From Rhodospirillaceae bacterium SYSU D60007 (GTDB taxonomy: Bacteria; Pseudomonadota; Alphaproteobacteria; Reyranellales; Reyranellaceae), in assembly GCA_003574685.1 (NCBI GenBank), contig QOCQ01000009.1, positions 124,001 through 188,000 on the forward strand: DNA of 64,000 nucleotides, in the 5' to 3' direction. Position numbers and translations under genes: made by a program. Within the stretch, counting starts at the first letter, position 1, and each line of letters starts with the position of its first letter. Positions 25,904 to 34,833 of the stretch are shown here, one piece after another. Below the pieces are notes generated by a model. It did not search any database. It was not told where the DNA came from and saw only the letters and a list, made by a program, of their open reading frames with translations.

Positions 25904-28576
25904 ATGCTGATGGAGCGAGACGCGCCGCTTGACGCGCTGCAAGGCGTTCTCGCGCAGGCCGGAGCTGGCCGCGGCTCGATCGTCGTGCTGGGCGGCGAGG
26001 CGGGAATCGGCAAGACATCCCTGCTGCAGGAATTCGCGCAGCGCGTGGGCAAGGATTGCCGCGTCTTCTGGGGCGGCTGCGAAGCACTGTTCACGCCGCG
26101 TGCGCTGGGCCCCTTGCAGGACATTGCGCCGGCTCTGGATCCTCGTGTCGCGCGACTACTGGAACAGCCGGCCGCGCCGGACCGGCTGTTTCCCGCAGTG
26201 CTGGCCACCCTCCAGGAGGTCCGTCGCCCCACGGTCCTGATTTTCGAGGATGTGCACTGGGCCGACAACGCGACGCTGGATCTGGTGAAGTACCTCGGCC
26301 GCCGGATCGCCCTGCTGCGTGTGGTGCTGGTGCTTTCGTTGCGCACGGATGAAGTCGGTCCGGATCATCCGCTGGCCCGGGTGCTGGGCGACCTTCCCGC
26401 CGCTGCCACGGTACGGATCACACTGCAGCCGTTCTCGCCGGACGCCGTTGCCACGCTCGCGGAGCAGGCAGGGCGCCCCCTGGAAGATCTGTATCGCATC
26501 ACCGCGGGCAATCCGTTCTTCGTTACCGAGCTGCTGGCCAGCCGCGATGTGGCCGCACAGATGCCGGCCTCGGTGCGCGACGCGGTGTGGTCCCGCCTGT
26601 CGCGTCTGCCGAAAGCGGCCCGGGACGTGCTGGAGGCGATCAGCATCATTCCCGGCAGCGTGGAACCCTGGCTCGTCGAGGCTTTGGCAGGGGCAGGTGC
26701 AGATAGCGCGGTAGATCAGTGCGTTGCGCGTGGCGTTTTGGTGCGCGACGAGCAGGGCATGCTGCGCTTCCGCCACGAGCTGGCGCGCCAAGCCGCGCTC
26801 GATCGTCTGCCGCTCTCGGTGCAGCAGGGGCTGCATGCCAGGGCCGAAGGAGCGATCGCCGCCGGGTCAGCGGCGCAGGAAAGCGATTCCCTGACGCGGC
26901 GGGTACACCACGCCGCCAGCGCAGGCGATGGCGCCCGTGTGCTGGGGTTGGCACCGCAAGCTGCCCGACACGCGGCACGGCTGGGCGCCCATCAGCAGGC
27001 CGCGGCACATCTGGCTGCCGCCCTGCGCTATGTCGCGCAAGCGCCGAAGCGCGTGGCGGCGCAGCTCTATGAGGAGTGGGCCTACGAGGCTGGCCTGGCG
27101 CTGCGCATCGACGAGGAGGTGATCGAGGCACGGTGGCGCGCGGTCGCGCTCTGGAAGGAGCTGGACCAGTCTGACAAGGTTGGCCTCAATCTGCGTTGGC
27201 TCTCGCGCCTGCACTGGTATCGCGGCGAGGCGCAGCAGGCGCAGCAATACGCTGACGAGGCGGTGCAGGTCCTGGAGGGACTGCCGCCTGGCCCGGAGCT
27301 TGCGGTTGCCTACAGCGTGCGCGCGCAGCTCCACATGCTGCATGACCGCTTCGATGCGGCAATCGAGTGGGGCGAGCGTGCGATCGCGCTGGCTCAGCAG
27401 GTTGGCGACATCGAGACGCGGGTGCACGCGCTGAACACCGTCGGCACGGCGCTGCTGGTGTCGGATCGCGCCGGCGGACGCGAGAAGATGGAGGAGAGCC
27501 TGGCGCTGGCGCTGCGCCACGGGCTCCATGAGCAGGCGGCACGCGCCTACACGAACTATGGCGAGTATGCCGTGCTGTTCAAGGACTTCGCGCTGGCCGA
27601 ACGGCTGCTGGCCGAAGGCATAGCGTTCGACACGCGCCACGATCTGGATGCGTGGACGCATTACCTTGTCGGCCGTCAGGCACTGCTGCGCATGGAACAG
27701 GGCCGGCTGCACGAGGCCGAGACGATCGCCCGCGGCGTGATGGGCCTGGAACGCCTGACGGTGGTGATGCGGCTGCCGGCGCTCACGGTGCTGGGGAGAG
27801 TCCACGTCCGCATGGGCGAGGGCGATGGCGTCACGCTTCTGCAGAGGGCCCTTGGCGAGGCGCTGGCAACCGGCGAGCCGCAGAACATCGTGCCCGTTCG
27901 CCTGGCTTTGACCGAAGCGGCATGGCTGACCGAGGATATCGCCGCGTGCCGCGAGCAGCTGGCCGCGCTGGCAGCCATGGACGTCGCCAGCTTCGACCGT
28001 TGGGAGCGTGGTGAATTCGCGTGCTGGCGCCAGCGAAGCGGCCTGGCACTCGGCATGACGACATTGGATGTCGCCGGTCCCCGCGCCGCGGAGTTGGGCG
28101 GCGATGCGCTCGCTGCGGCGGGAGAATGGTCGCGGCTGGGTCTGCCGTACGAGGCCGCGCTGGCCCTGATGCAGGTACGCGGCGCAGGTGCCGCCGATGC
28201 CGTGTCGCGGGCGATCTCGATACTGGAGGAGATCGGCGCGCGGGGTGCAGCCTCGGCGGCGCGCCGGCTGGCCCGCCGGCTGGGACTCGACGGCAAGCTG
28301 CCCAAGGCGCGCAGAGGCCCTTATTCGGCGGCGCGGCATCATCCGCTGGGTCTCACAAGGCGCGAACTGCAGGTCCTCGAACTGGTGGCGCAAGGGCTGG
28401 GTAACCGCGAAATAGCCCAACGCCTGGTGCGCTCGCCCCGGACTATCGAGCACCATTTCTCGGCGGTGCTGGGCAAGCTCAACGCCAGCAGCCGGATGGA
28501 CGTCGTGCTGCGCCTGCGCAGCGAACCGTGGCTGCTGTCGCCCTCGAAAATTGGGGGCACAAGACCCCAAAAATAG
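25904..28576 (+). CDS. LuxR-type transcriptional regulator with AAA/AAA16-like ATPase domain
   Basis: 890 residues. The N-terminus has Walker A (GGEAGIGKTS, residues 30-39) and Walker B-like VLIFEDVHWADNATLDLVKY near 112. The middle is a helical, TPR-like solenoid of roughly 450 residues (for example AVAYSVRAQLHMLHDRFDAA). The C-terminus is a LuxR helix-turn-helix: LTRRELQVLELVAQGLGNRE then RSPRTIEHHFSAVLGKLNAS. This is the layout of large ATP-binding LuxR (LAL/MalT-like) regulators, which bind a ligand and ATP and then activate promoters. Neighbours suggest control of the GPH carrier or of the two genes downstream. Confidence 0.9.
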   Translation: MLMERDAPLDALQGVLAQAGAGRGSIVVLGGEAGIGKTSLLQEFAQRVGKDCRVFWGGCEALFTPRALGPLQDIAPALDPRVARLLEQPAAPDRLFPAVLATLQEVRRPTVLIFEDVHWADNATLDLVKYLGRRIALLRVVLVLSLRTDEVGPDHPLARVLGDLPAAATVRITLQPFSPDAVATLAEQAGRPLEDLYRITAGNPFFVTELLASRDVAAQMPASVRDAVWSRLSRLPKAARDVLEAISIIPGSVEPWLVEALAGAGADSAVDQCVARGVLVRDEQGMLRFRHELARQAALDRLPLSVQQGLHARAEGAIAAGSAAQESDSLTRRVHHAASAGDGARVLGLAPQAARHAARLGAHQQAAAHLAAALRYVAQAPKRVAAQLYEEWAYEAGLALRIDEEVIEARWRAVALWKELDQSDKVGLNLRWLSRLHWYRGEAQQAQQYADEAVQVLEGLPPGPELAVAYSVRAQLHMLHDRFDAAIEWGERAIALAQQVGDIETRVHALNTVGTALLVSDRAGGREKMEESLALALRHGLHEQAARAYTNYGEYAVLFKDFALAERLLAEGIAFDTRHDLDAWTHYLVGRQALLRMEQGRLHEAETIARGVMGLERLTVVMRLPALTVLGRVHVRMGEGDGVTLLQRALGEALATGEPQNIVPVRLALTEAAWLTEDIAACREQLAALAAMDVASFDRWERGEFACWRQRSGLALGMTTLDVAGPRAAELGGDALAAAGEWSRLGLPYEAALALMQVRGAGAADAVSRAISILEEIGARGAASAARRLARRLGLDGKLPKARRGPYSAARHHPLGLTRRELQVLELVAQGLGNREIAQRLVRSPRTIEHHFSAVLGKLNASSRMDVVLRLRSEPWLLSPSKIGGTRPQK

Positions 28577-28655
28577 GAAACGTCCCTCAAGAGACGAGTG
28601 AGCGCTTCAAGTAGTCTGACTGCCGTCCATTCAGGGCGATCGACAGGAGGCAATC

Positions 28656-29111
28656 ATGAAGCGCGAAACCTGGAGCGTCAGCCGCATTTTTACCGCCAGC
28701 GACCCGGCGCCGGTGTGGGGCGTTGCCGGCGGCTTTCCCGATACGCCGATCCTGCAGATCCCCCTGCCGCCGAGGCCAAAGCCGTGGCCCAAAATCCTCA
28801 CGGACGGGCGGCTCAGCCGCTACTACGACGATCAGAAGAACGAGGAATCGTACTACGGCGTTCTTGCGCCCGATACGACCGACCTGATCGTCACGAAGGT
28901 CCACAGCAAGATCAAGTTCCTGATCGACCAAGGGGCCGAATCAGCCCTGACCAAGCTGACGGCGCTCATGCTCGGCGGACGAATCGCCCCCATTGTCGGC
29001 GGCATCCTGACCCTGCTCGTGCCGTCCGACGTCGCCCAGACCTACGTCTGGAAATCGACAACGAAGGACGGCGCTGCGGTGACCTTCGTCGTCACGGGCT
29101 TTAACCTGTAG
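28656..29111 (+). CDS. Unknown 151-residue protein upstream of an amidase gene
   Basis: Starts MKRETWSVSRIFTASDPAPV after a strong GACAGGAGGCAATC ribosome site. It has a Pro-rich part (ILQIPLPPRPKPWPKI), a central helix and one hydrophobic glycine-rich stretch (LMLGGRIAPIVGGILTLLVP, about 105-124) that may dip into a membrane. The end, TYVWKSTTKDGAAVTFVVTG, looks like beta strands. No signal peptide is seen and no family is recognised. Only 9 bp separate it from the amidase-domain gene, so they are co-expressed; it could be a chaperone, immunity protein or pore-forming helper of that protein. Confidence 0.75.
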   Translation: MKRETWSVSRIFTASDPAPVWGVAGGFPDTPILQIPLPPRPKPWPKILTDGRLSRYYDDQKNEESYYGVLAPDTTDLIVTKVHSKIKFLIDQGAESALTKLTALMLGGRIAPIVGGILTLLVPSDVAQTYVWKSTTKDGAAVTFVVTGFNL

Positions 29112-29120
29112 GAGCCGGTC

Positions 29121-30137
29121 ATGGCACACTTCGTTTCGCTGCAGCGCAATCCGCCCTCGCCCGAGGACGATATCGATGTCCTGTTTGCCGACGCGGCCGG
29201 CAATGCGCGCGCCGGGCTATGGGGCTTCATGGACGGCAGCACGGCCTGCACCGTGAAGATCACGGGACCCGGTTCCGCGACGCCCGGAATGAAATACGGC
29301 AACACCACCCAGGTCTGGACCTTCACCGGCCTGACGGCGGCCAGCCGTATCCAGGGTTTCTCCGGCACGCGCCCCTTCACCGGCGTGCTGGAGGTGCACA
29401 TCGGCGCTGCCGGTGCCAGCCTGGGCGAGCAGAACAAGGCGCTGCTGGCCGGCAGCGATCCCGACGAGCGTGCGCGCGTGGCCGGTGCCTTCGTGCCGGC
29501 CGTGCCGCTGGAGAAAGCAATCGGCGACTATCACTACGCACCGAAGATGGGCACGGTGCGCGGGCTTGCCGTTCACATCACCGCCGGCGGCGGTGCCGCC
29601 GACAGCTTGAAGAAGACATTCGAGGACCGCGGCGCCTCGACGCATTTCGTGATCGACCGGGCGGGCAGCATCGTGCAGTACGTCGCCGCCTCGATCCGCG
29701 CGCAGGCGCAGGGGCCCGGCAACGGCCATTTCCTCAGCGTCGAAATGGTCGGCGTCGGAGCCGCCAGCGGCGCCTGCCAGACCATGACCGGGCCGCAACT
29801 CACGACGCTGCGCGGCCTGTGGGGCTGGGTGCGCGAGCGCCATTCCGGCGTGCCCAACAAGCTCGCGCGGGCGTTTGCCGGCAGGAAGGCGCTCGGCACC
29901 GAGCTCGCCGAGGTCTATGTGAAGCTCGCCCATGCGCTGGGCAGTTCGCCGGTCGGCAGCGGCGTCAGCGACTCGATTGCTGCTTGCATCGATTCCTATG
30001 GCCTGTCCTGTCACTACTGGCTCGACACCGCCGTCAAGCCGTGTCCGGGCGTCGGCATTATGGGCCAGCTCCCGCAGGTGCTTGGCCAGCCGGACCGGGT
30101 CGCGGTGGCGGGCGACGGCAAGTACATCCTGGCCTGA
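29121..30137 (+). CDS. N-acetylmuramoyl-L-alanine amidase (amidase_2/PGRP-like) domain protein
   Basis: 338 residues. The C-terminal two-thirds match the zinc amidase fold: RGLAVHITAGGGAADSLKKT (first His), TFEDRGASTHFVIDRAGSIV, NGHFLSVEMVG, and CHYWLDTAVKPCPGVG (late His and Cys). Such enzymes cut the amide between MurNAc and L-Ala in peptidoglycan. The first 130 residues (VSLQRNPPSPEDDIDVLFAD) have no leader and form a separate beta-rich domain, unlike housekeeping AmiD. The lack of a signal peptide means it would need another route to reach the wall, for example a contractile injection system or a phage-like holin. This makes it a possible effector. Confidence 0.78.
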   Translation: MAHFVSLQRNPPSPEDDIDVLFADAAGNARAGLWGFMDGSTACTVKITGPGSATPGMKYGNTTQVWTFTGLTAASRIQGFSGTRPFTGVLEVHIGAAGASLGEQNKALLAGSDPDERARVAGAFVPAVPLEKAIGDYHYAPKMGTVRGLAVHITAGGGAADSLKKTFEDRGASTHFVIDRAGSIVQYVAASIRAQAQGPGNGHFLSVEMVGVGAASGACQTMTGPQLTTLRGLWGWVRERHSGVPNKLARAFAGRKALGTELAEVYVKLAHALGSSPVGSGVSDSIAACIDSYGLSCHYWLDTAVKPCPGVGIMGQLPQVLGQPDRVAVAGDGKYILA

Positions 30138-30146
30138 GGTTCCGCC

Positions 30147-31031
30147 TCAGGCGCGCGGCACACGGGCGGGGAGGGCTGCCATGCGTCCCTCCAGCAGCGT
30201 GTTGGCGATCAGCGCGCCAAGCACGACAGCGCCCCCGAGCAGCCCGGCGGCACTGGGTGTCTCGCCGATGGCCAGCCATACCCAGAGCGGGCCCAGCACG
30301 GTTTCGAGCAGTGCCACCAGGCTGGCCTGCGCCGCGGGCAGGTAGCGCAGGCCGAGCGTGAACAGCACCAGCCCGAGGCCGAGCTGGACGACGCCGAGAA
30401 ATGCCAGCCACGGGATCTCCCGGACAGGTGCGGGAAACGGCCACGCAAGGGGCAGGGTGATGGCGGCGGAGATGAGCCCGGCCAGCACGACGGTGGGCAT
30501 CATGTCGACGTCGGGGCGGGTGCGCAGCACGACCATGTTGGTGGCGAAGCAGGCGGCGCAGCCGACGGCCAGGATCGAGCCTGCGAAGCCGTGCGTGGAC
30601 AGCGAGTCGTTGACCATCAGGCCGACGCCGACCAGGGCCGCGAGCATCGCCAGCCAGGTGTTCCAGCGCACCGGTTCGCGCAGGATCACGCGGGCCATCA
30701 AGGCCGCCATCAGCGGTGCCGATGCCGTTACCACCAGCACATTGGCGACCGTCGTTTCCTTGAGCGCGAGGATAAACCCGACGAAGGCGCCGGACAGGCA
30801 CAGGCCGCTCAGCATCATCGCGCCCGTGGCGTGACGCAGCCCGTAGAGGGTTGCGGGCCGCCGCCAGATCGCAAGATAGAGTCCCACCACCACGGCCATG
30901 ACCGCGGAGCGCCAGAAGACCACCTCCCAGGCGCTTGCCTCGAGCGTGCGCACCACGAGGCCGCCGAAGCTCCAGCACACGGCGCCGCTCGCGACCAGGG
31001 CGACGCCCAGCGCATAGGGATGGCGGGTCAT
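30147..31031 (-). CDS. EamA/DMT-family permease
   Basis: 294 residues, ten hydrophobic segments, formed by two repeated EamA halves (GAVCWSFGGLVVRTLEASAW in the first, GCAACFATNMVVLRTRPDVD in the second). AFVGFILALKETTVANVLVV then TASAPLMAALMARVILREPV is the typical helix 3-4 region of drug/metabolite exporters. The end ETVLGPLWVWLAIGETPS repeats this in half two. The family exports amino acids, metabolites or drugs; the substrate is not known. Convergent to the amidase gene with 9 bp between stops. Confidence 0.9.
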   Translation of the reverse strand: MTRHPYALGVALVASGAVCWSFGGLVVRTLEASAWEVVFWRSAVMAVVVGLYLAIWRRPATLYGLRHATGAMMLSGLCLSGAFVGFILALKETTVANVLVVTASAPLMAALMARVILREPVRWNTWLAMLAALVGVGLMVNDSLSTHGFAGSILAVGCAACFATNMVVLRTRPDVDMMPTVVLAGLISAAITLPLAWPFPAPVREIPWLAFLGVVQLGLGLVLFTLGLRYLPAAQASLVALLETVLGPLWVWLAIGETPSAAGLLGGAVVLGALIANTLLEGRMAALPARVPRA

Positions 31032-31134
31032 GAGCGGTTGTGGGTCTGCGGGCTCGGCAGATGTGACGGGAACATCACAGGGCGAAACATGCCCTGCCTA
31101 TGCCATGGCAGACGCCTTCATGTCGATATGAGCG

Positions 31135-31335
31135 TCACCGCTCGGCCGGCCGCGCGATGTACCAGGCGATGACCAGCAGGGTGATCCCCAGAGTCGCCCA
31201 GGACAGGGCATCCCAGAGGTGATCGCCGAGCAGCGCCGAGAGCAGCCCCACGAGGCTGAGCAGACCCATGAGCGCAGGCGCGGCAAAGATGCGACGCACG
31301 CCGCCGCCGGCGCGTTGTTCCCTGGTGGTGCTCAT
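31135..31335 (-). CDS. Small two-helix membrane protein
   Basis: 66 residues: a basic head (MSTTREQRAGGGVRR), a first membrane helix (IFAAPALMGLLSLVGLLSAL) and a second (LGITLLVIAWYIARP). Its ATG overlaps the stop of the PepSY gene (ATGA), so the two are coupled. Small proteins of this kind often follow iron-regulated PepSY genes (DUF3649/DUF3325-like), and may assist ferric-siderophore reduction. That role is inferred from context. Confidence 0.7.
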   Translation of the reverse strand: MSTTREQRAGGGVRRIFAAPALMGLLSLVGLLSALLGDHLWDALSWATLGITLLVIAWYIARPAER

Positions 31336-32501
31336 TCTGCGGGCTGCCTCGCGATACCGTCATCATCCCGCACCGCTTCGCCGAGGCCGGCTTCCACCGG
31401 TTCCCGCCGGCGCGCCAGCCACAGATAGAGGCCGCTGCCCAGCACCACGATAGTGATGATGTCCAGCAGCGCCCAGATGATCTTCAGCGGCAGCTCGCCG
31501 TAGTCCCCGAAATGCAGCGGCTGTGAGACCAGCAGGGCGGTAAGGTACCAGGGCATCGCTCGGCTGTCGGTAAAGGCCGCCGTCTGCGCATCGACCAGCA
31601 CCGGCCGGATCAGGCGGCGGGTCAGCGCGGCATCGCCGCGCATCGCAACCATGTAATGGTGCGCACTGGAGAACAGTGTGCCGGGGAAGGCGACGAAGCT
31701 CGGCGTCATGTCAGGTGTGGCGGTCCGCGCCGTGGCTATTGCGCGGTCGAGCGACACGAGCTGGTGAGTCTCCAGCGGCGGCTTGCCCTGGTAGGGCTGG
31801 ACCATCTCCATGAGCTGGCTGCCGCGCCAGTACTGGATCATCAGATCCGCCCAGGTGTTGATCACGCCGGTGAAGCCGACCACCAGCGCCCATACGATGG
31901 TGACCACGCCCAGCAGGTTGTGCAAGTCGAGCCATTTGAGCCGCGTTGAGCGTTGCACGCGCACGGTGCCGAAGCCGAGCTTGCGCATGAAGGGCGCGTA
32001 CAGCACCACACCCGAAACGATCGCGATGACGAACAGCAGGCCCATCGCACCGAGGAAGAGCTTGCCCGGCAGGCCGGCAAACAGCTCCACGTGCAGCATC
32101 AGGATCACATACATGAAGCCTTCGTTGGTCGTGGGTTCGTTCACCACCTGCGCCGTGCGCGCGTCAACGGCGAGGACCTTCAGCTCGGTCGGCGGCGCGG
32201 TGACGGTCCTGGCCATGCTGACATAGACGAGGTTCGGCTCGTCGGGATCCCAGAACATGTACTGGATGACCTCGCCGGGACGCCGTGCCAGCCCGGTTTG
32301 CGCGATGCTGTCCAGCGTGGCGCGCGGCGTGTCCGCCGGCATCGCCGGTGGATCGACGGCATTGCCGGTCAGGTGATCGATCTCGTGGTGGAAGATCAGC
32401 GGCAATCCGGTCAGGCACAGCAGCAGCAGGAACGCCGTGCAGATCAGGCTGGTCCATTTGTGCACCGCGGACCAGGTCCTGATGCTCTTGGCTGTCATCA
32501 T
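31332..32501 (-). CDS. PepSY-associated transmembrane protein (putative siderophore reductase)
   Basis: 389 residues with about four membrane helices: 17-38 (LICTAFLLLLCLTGLPLIFH), near 145-170, 192-212 and 340-362. HEIDHL and VHKWTSLICTAF at the first helix and DLHNLLGVVTIVWALVVGFT at the third are typical of PepSY_TM proteins, whose histidines can hold haem. Relatives such as FsrB-like proteins reduce Fe(III) from siderophores at the inner membrane. It is divergent from the TonB receptor across a 138-bp gap with a Fur-like box, which supports iron regulation. Confidence 0.87.
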   Translation of the reverse strand: MMTAKSIRTWSAVHKWTSLICTAFLLLLCLTGLPLIFHHEIDHLTGNAVDPPAMPADTPRATLDSIAQTGLARRPGEVIQYMFWDPDEPNLVYVSMARTVTAPPTELKVLAVDARTAQVVNEPTTNEGFMYVILMLHVELFAGLPGKLFLGAMGLLFVIAIVSGVVLYAPFMRKLGFGTVRVQRSTRLKWLDLHNLLGVVTIVWALVVGFTGVINTWADLMIQYWRGSQLMEMVQPYQGKPPLETHQLVSLDRAIATARTATPDMTPSFVAFPGTLFSSAHHYMVAMRGDAALTRRLIRPVLVDAQTAAFTDSRAMPWYLTALLVSQPLHFGDYGELPLKIIWALLDIITIVVLGSGLYLWLARRREPVEAGLGEAVRDDDGIARQPAE

Positions 32502-32576
32502 GCAGGGGCCTCACGCGGGCGGTTTTGACGTGTCGCGAAACCAGCTTGCAACGGATCGGGTCCTGTTTACAATGAA

Positions 32577-32595
32577 AATGCGAGTCAGTCGCATT
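32577..32595. promoter_or_regulatory. Fur-like iron operator
   Basis: AATGCGAGTCAGTCGCATT is a 19-bp near-perfect palindrome around a central C with one mismatched pair. Its TGCGA-TCGCA core and AT flanks match alphaproteobacterial Fur-type boxes. It lies 45 bp before the TonB receptor start and 76 bp before the PepSY gene on the other strand, where it could control both. Confidence 0.6.
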
Positions 32596-32639
32596 ATCGA
32601 AACCAAGCCAGCGGCGTTGAGCAAAACCGGGGGTGGTCC

Positions 32640-34784
32640 ATGGGGGCGAGCGTACGGGCGCGCGCGGCAACGGCTTGCAGCGCAGCGCTGATGGCGGGGC
32701 TGCTGGCCGGGCAGGCAGGGGCGCAAACCCCGCCCGCCGAGGCGCAGCAGCCGGCGCCCGCCGTGCCGGGCGAGGTAACGGTGCTGGAGCCGCTGACCAT
32801 CGGGGCTGACCGGGCGACGACCGCGACCAAGACCGACACCCGGCTGATCGAGACGCCGCAATCCATCAGTGTCGTGCCGCAGAGCCAGATCACCGACCAG
32901 GGTGCCAAGGACCTGCAGGATGCGCTGCGGTACTCCACCAGCGTGCGGGCCGAGCCCTATGGCACCGACACACGGCAATCGAACCTGATCGTTCGCGGCT
33001 TCTATCCGATGGAGTATCTCGACGGGATGATCAGGGTGGCCGGCGCCGGCACCTATCCGCTGATTGCGCGCAGCGATCCCTGGACGCTGGAACGCATCGA
33101 GATCCTGCGCGGACCGTCCTCGGTCCTGTACGGCGCCGGAACGACGGGCGGCGTCGTCAACATGGTCAGCAGGCGGCCGCAGTTCGACTTTGGCGGCGAA
33201 ATCGGCGTGCAGTTCGGCTCGTACTTTCGCAAGCAACTGCAGTTCGACGTGACGGGTGCGCTGAATGAGGAGCGCACACTGGCCGGCCGGCTCACTGGCG
33301 TGGTGCGCAACAGCGACATGCAGACGAAATACGTCCCGGATGATCGCTACCTGGTGCAGCCATCATTCACCTGGCGGCCGGACAACAAGACCAACATCAC
33401 GCTGATCAGCCTGTTCCAGAGAGACGAAACTGCGTCCAGCCAGCAGTTTCTGCCCGTCGTCGCCACACTGCACGCGCCCAGCCGCAACCGGCGTTTGCCG
33501 GACAGCTCGTTTCTGGGCGAGCCGTCCTATGACAAACTGAACACAGAGCAGACGAGCGGCACGCTGCTGGTCGACCACCGCTTCACGGACTGGCTGAAGC
33601 TGCATGTCGGCGCGCGTCTCGCCAGCGCGAGAACGCACTTCGCCGAGATCTATCCCGACGTCTACTCCAATCCGCTCGATCCCTTCATCGATCCACAAGA
33701 CCGGATCCTGAACCGCTTTGCCTACGAGACGAAGCACAACATCACGACCTACACGACAGACAGCAACCTTCAGTTCGACTTCATCACCGGGCCGCTGACG
33801 CACAAGGTTCTGGCGGGCATCGACTACGTCAATTTTCGCATGAAAAGCTCCACCGGCTCGGGCGCCACGACGCCGATCGACGCCTATGATCCGGTGTATG
33901 GCAACTTCGTCAGGCCGGCCATGTTCCGCAACCCGAACCTGAAGCAGTCGCATGTCGGCTTCTACGTCCAGGACCAGATTCGCTACGCTGACCGTGTCCA
34001 CCTCGTGATCGGCGCACGGCGCGATCGTGCGACCGCCGAAGTGCAAGGCTCGCGTCCGCAGGTCGACCATGCCACCAGCTTCCGCGCCGGCCTGATCGTC
34101 GATGTCGGCTTCGGCCTGTCGCCCTATGTCAGCTATTCCGAGTCGTTCCTGCCGGTGCTGGGGCTGGACCTGTTCAACAGGCCGTTCAAGCCGCAGCGCG
34201 GCTATCAGTACGAGGCAGGAATCAAATGGCAGCCGGAGCCGGGCATCCTCGCCATGATTTCCGTGTTCGATATCCGGGAGACCAACCGGCCGACCAACGA
34301 TCCGGACAATGTCCTCAACGTGGTGCAGACCGGCGAGGTTCGTTCCCGCGGCGTGGAAGTCGAGGCATCGTGGACGGTTGCCGACGATTTTGTCGTGCTG
34401 GGCAGCTACACCTACACGGATGCCGAGGTCAAAAAGAGCGGCTTTCCCTGGGAGGTCGGCGCACCGCTTGAGGGCGTTCCCGAGCATGCGGCATCGATCT
34501 GGGGTGTGAAGACATTCCGCGTCAATGACGAGGTGGCGCTGCGGGTCGGCGCCGGCCTGCGTTACGTCGGCGAGGCCGTGTCGACGTCAGCCGACCGCAA
34601 GCTCACGACGCCGGACTACCTGCTGGTGGACGCGCTGCTGGCGGTTGACTGGCAAAAATGGAGCCTGGCACTGAGCGCGAACAATCTGACGGACAAGCGG
34701 TACTACACGGTCTGCCGCACCTTCGGCGACTGTTTCGTCGGCAACCGGCGCAGCGTCATCGCGACGCTTTCCCGCAGGTTCTGA
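32640..34784 (+). CDS. TonB-dependent siderophore receptor
   Basis: 714-residue outer-membrane receptor. A leader (SALMAGLLAGQAGAQ) ends near residue 29. The TonB box region precedes the plug, which runs from about 60 to 180: DTRLIETPQSISVVPQSQIT, LQDALRYSTSVRAEPYGTDT, and WTLERIEILRGPSSVLYGAG then GGVVNMVSRRPQ. These are the classic FhuA/FpvA-type siderophore motifs. The barrel ends with SLALSANNLTDKRYYTVCRT and a terminal Phe. Ferric hydroxamate-type siderophores are likely ligands. A Fur-like operator lies just upstream. Confidence 0.95.
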   Translation: MGASVRARAATACSAALMAGLLAGQAGAQTPPAEAQQPAPAVPGEVTVLEPLTIGADRATTATKTDTRLIETPQSISVVPQSQITDQGAKDLQDALRYSTSVRAEPYGTDTRQSNLIVRGFYPMEYLDGMIRVAGAGTYPLIARSDPWTLERIEILRGPSSVLYGAGTTGGVVNMVSRRPQFDFGGEIGVQFGSYFRKQLQFDVTGALNEERTLAGRLTGVVRNSDMQTKYVPDDRYLVQPSFTWRPDNKTNITLISLFQRDETASSQQFLPVVATLHAPSRNRRLPDSSFLGEPSYDKLNTEQTSGTLLVDHRFTDWLKLHVGARLASARTHFAEIYPDVYSNPLDPFIDPQDRILNRFAYETKHNITTYTTDSNLQFDFITGPLTHKVLAGIDYVNFRMKSSTGSGATTPIDAYDPVYGNFVRPAMFRNPNLKQSHVGFYVQDQIRYADRVHLVIGARRDRATAEVQGSRPQVDHATSFRAGLIVDVGFGLSPYVSYSESFLPVLGLDLFNRPFKPQRGYQYEAGIKWQPEPGILAMISVFDIRETNRPTNDPDNVLNVVQTGEVRSRGVEVEASWTVADDFVVLGSYTYTDAEVKKSGFPWEVGAPLEGVPEHAASIWGVKTFRVNDEVALRVGAGLRYVGEAVSTSADRKLTTPDYLLVDALLAVDWQKWSLALSANNLTDKRYYTVCRTFGDCFVGNRRSVIATLSRRF

Positions 34785-34833
34785 CGGTTCTGCTGTTCCG
34801 CTTTTCGTCTTCAATCCTGCAAAATAGGGAGCA

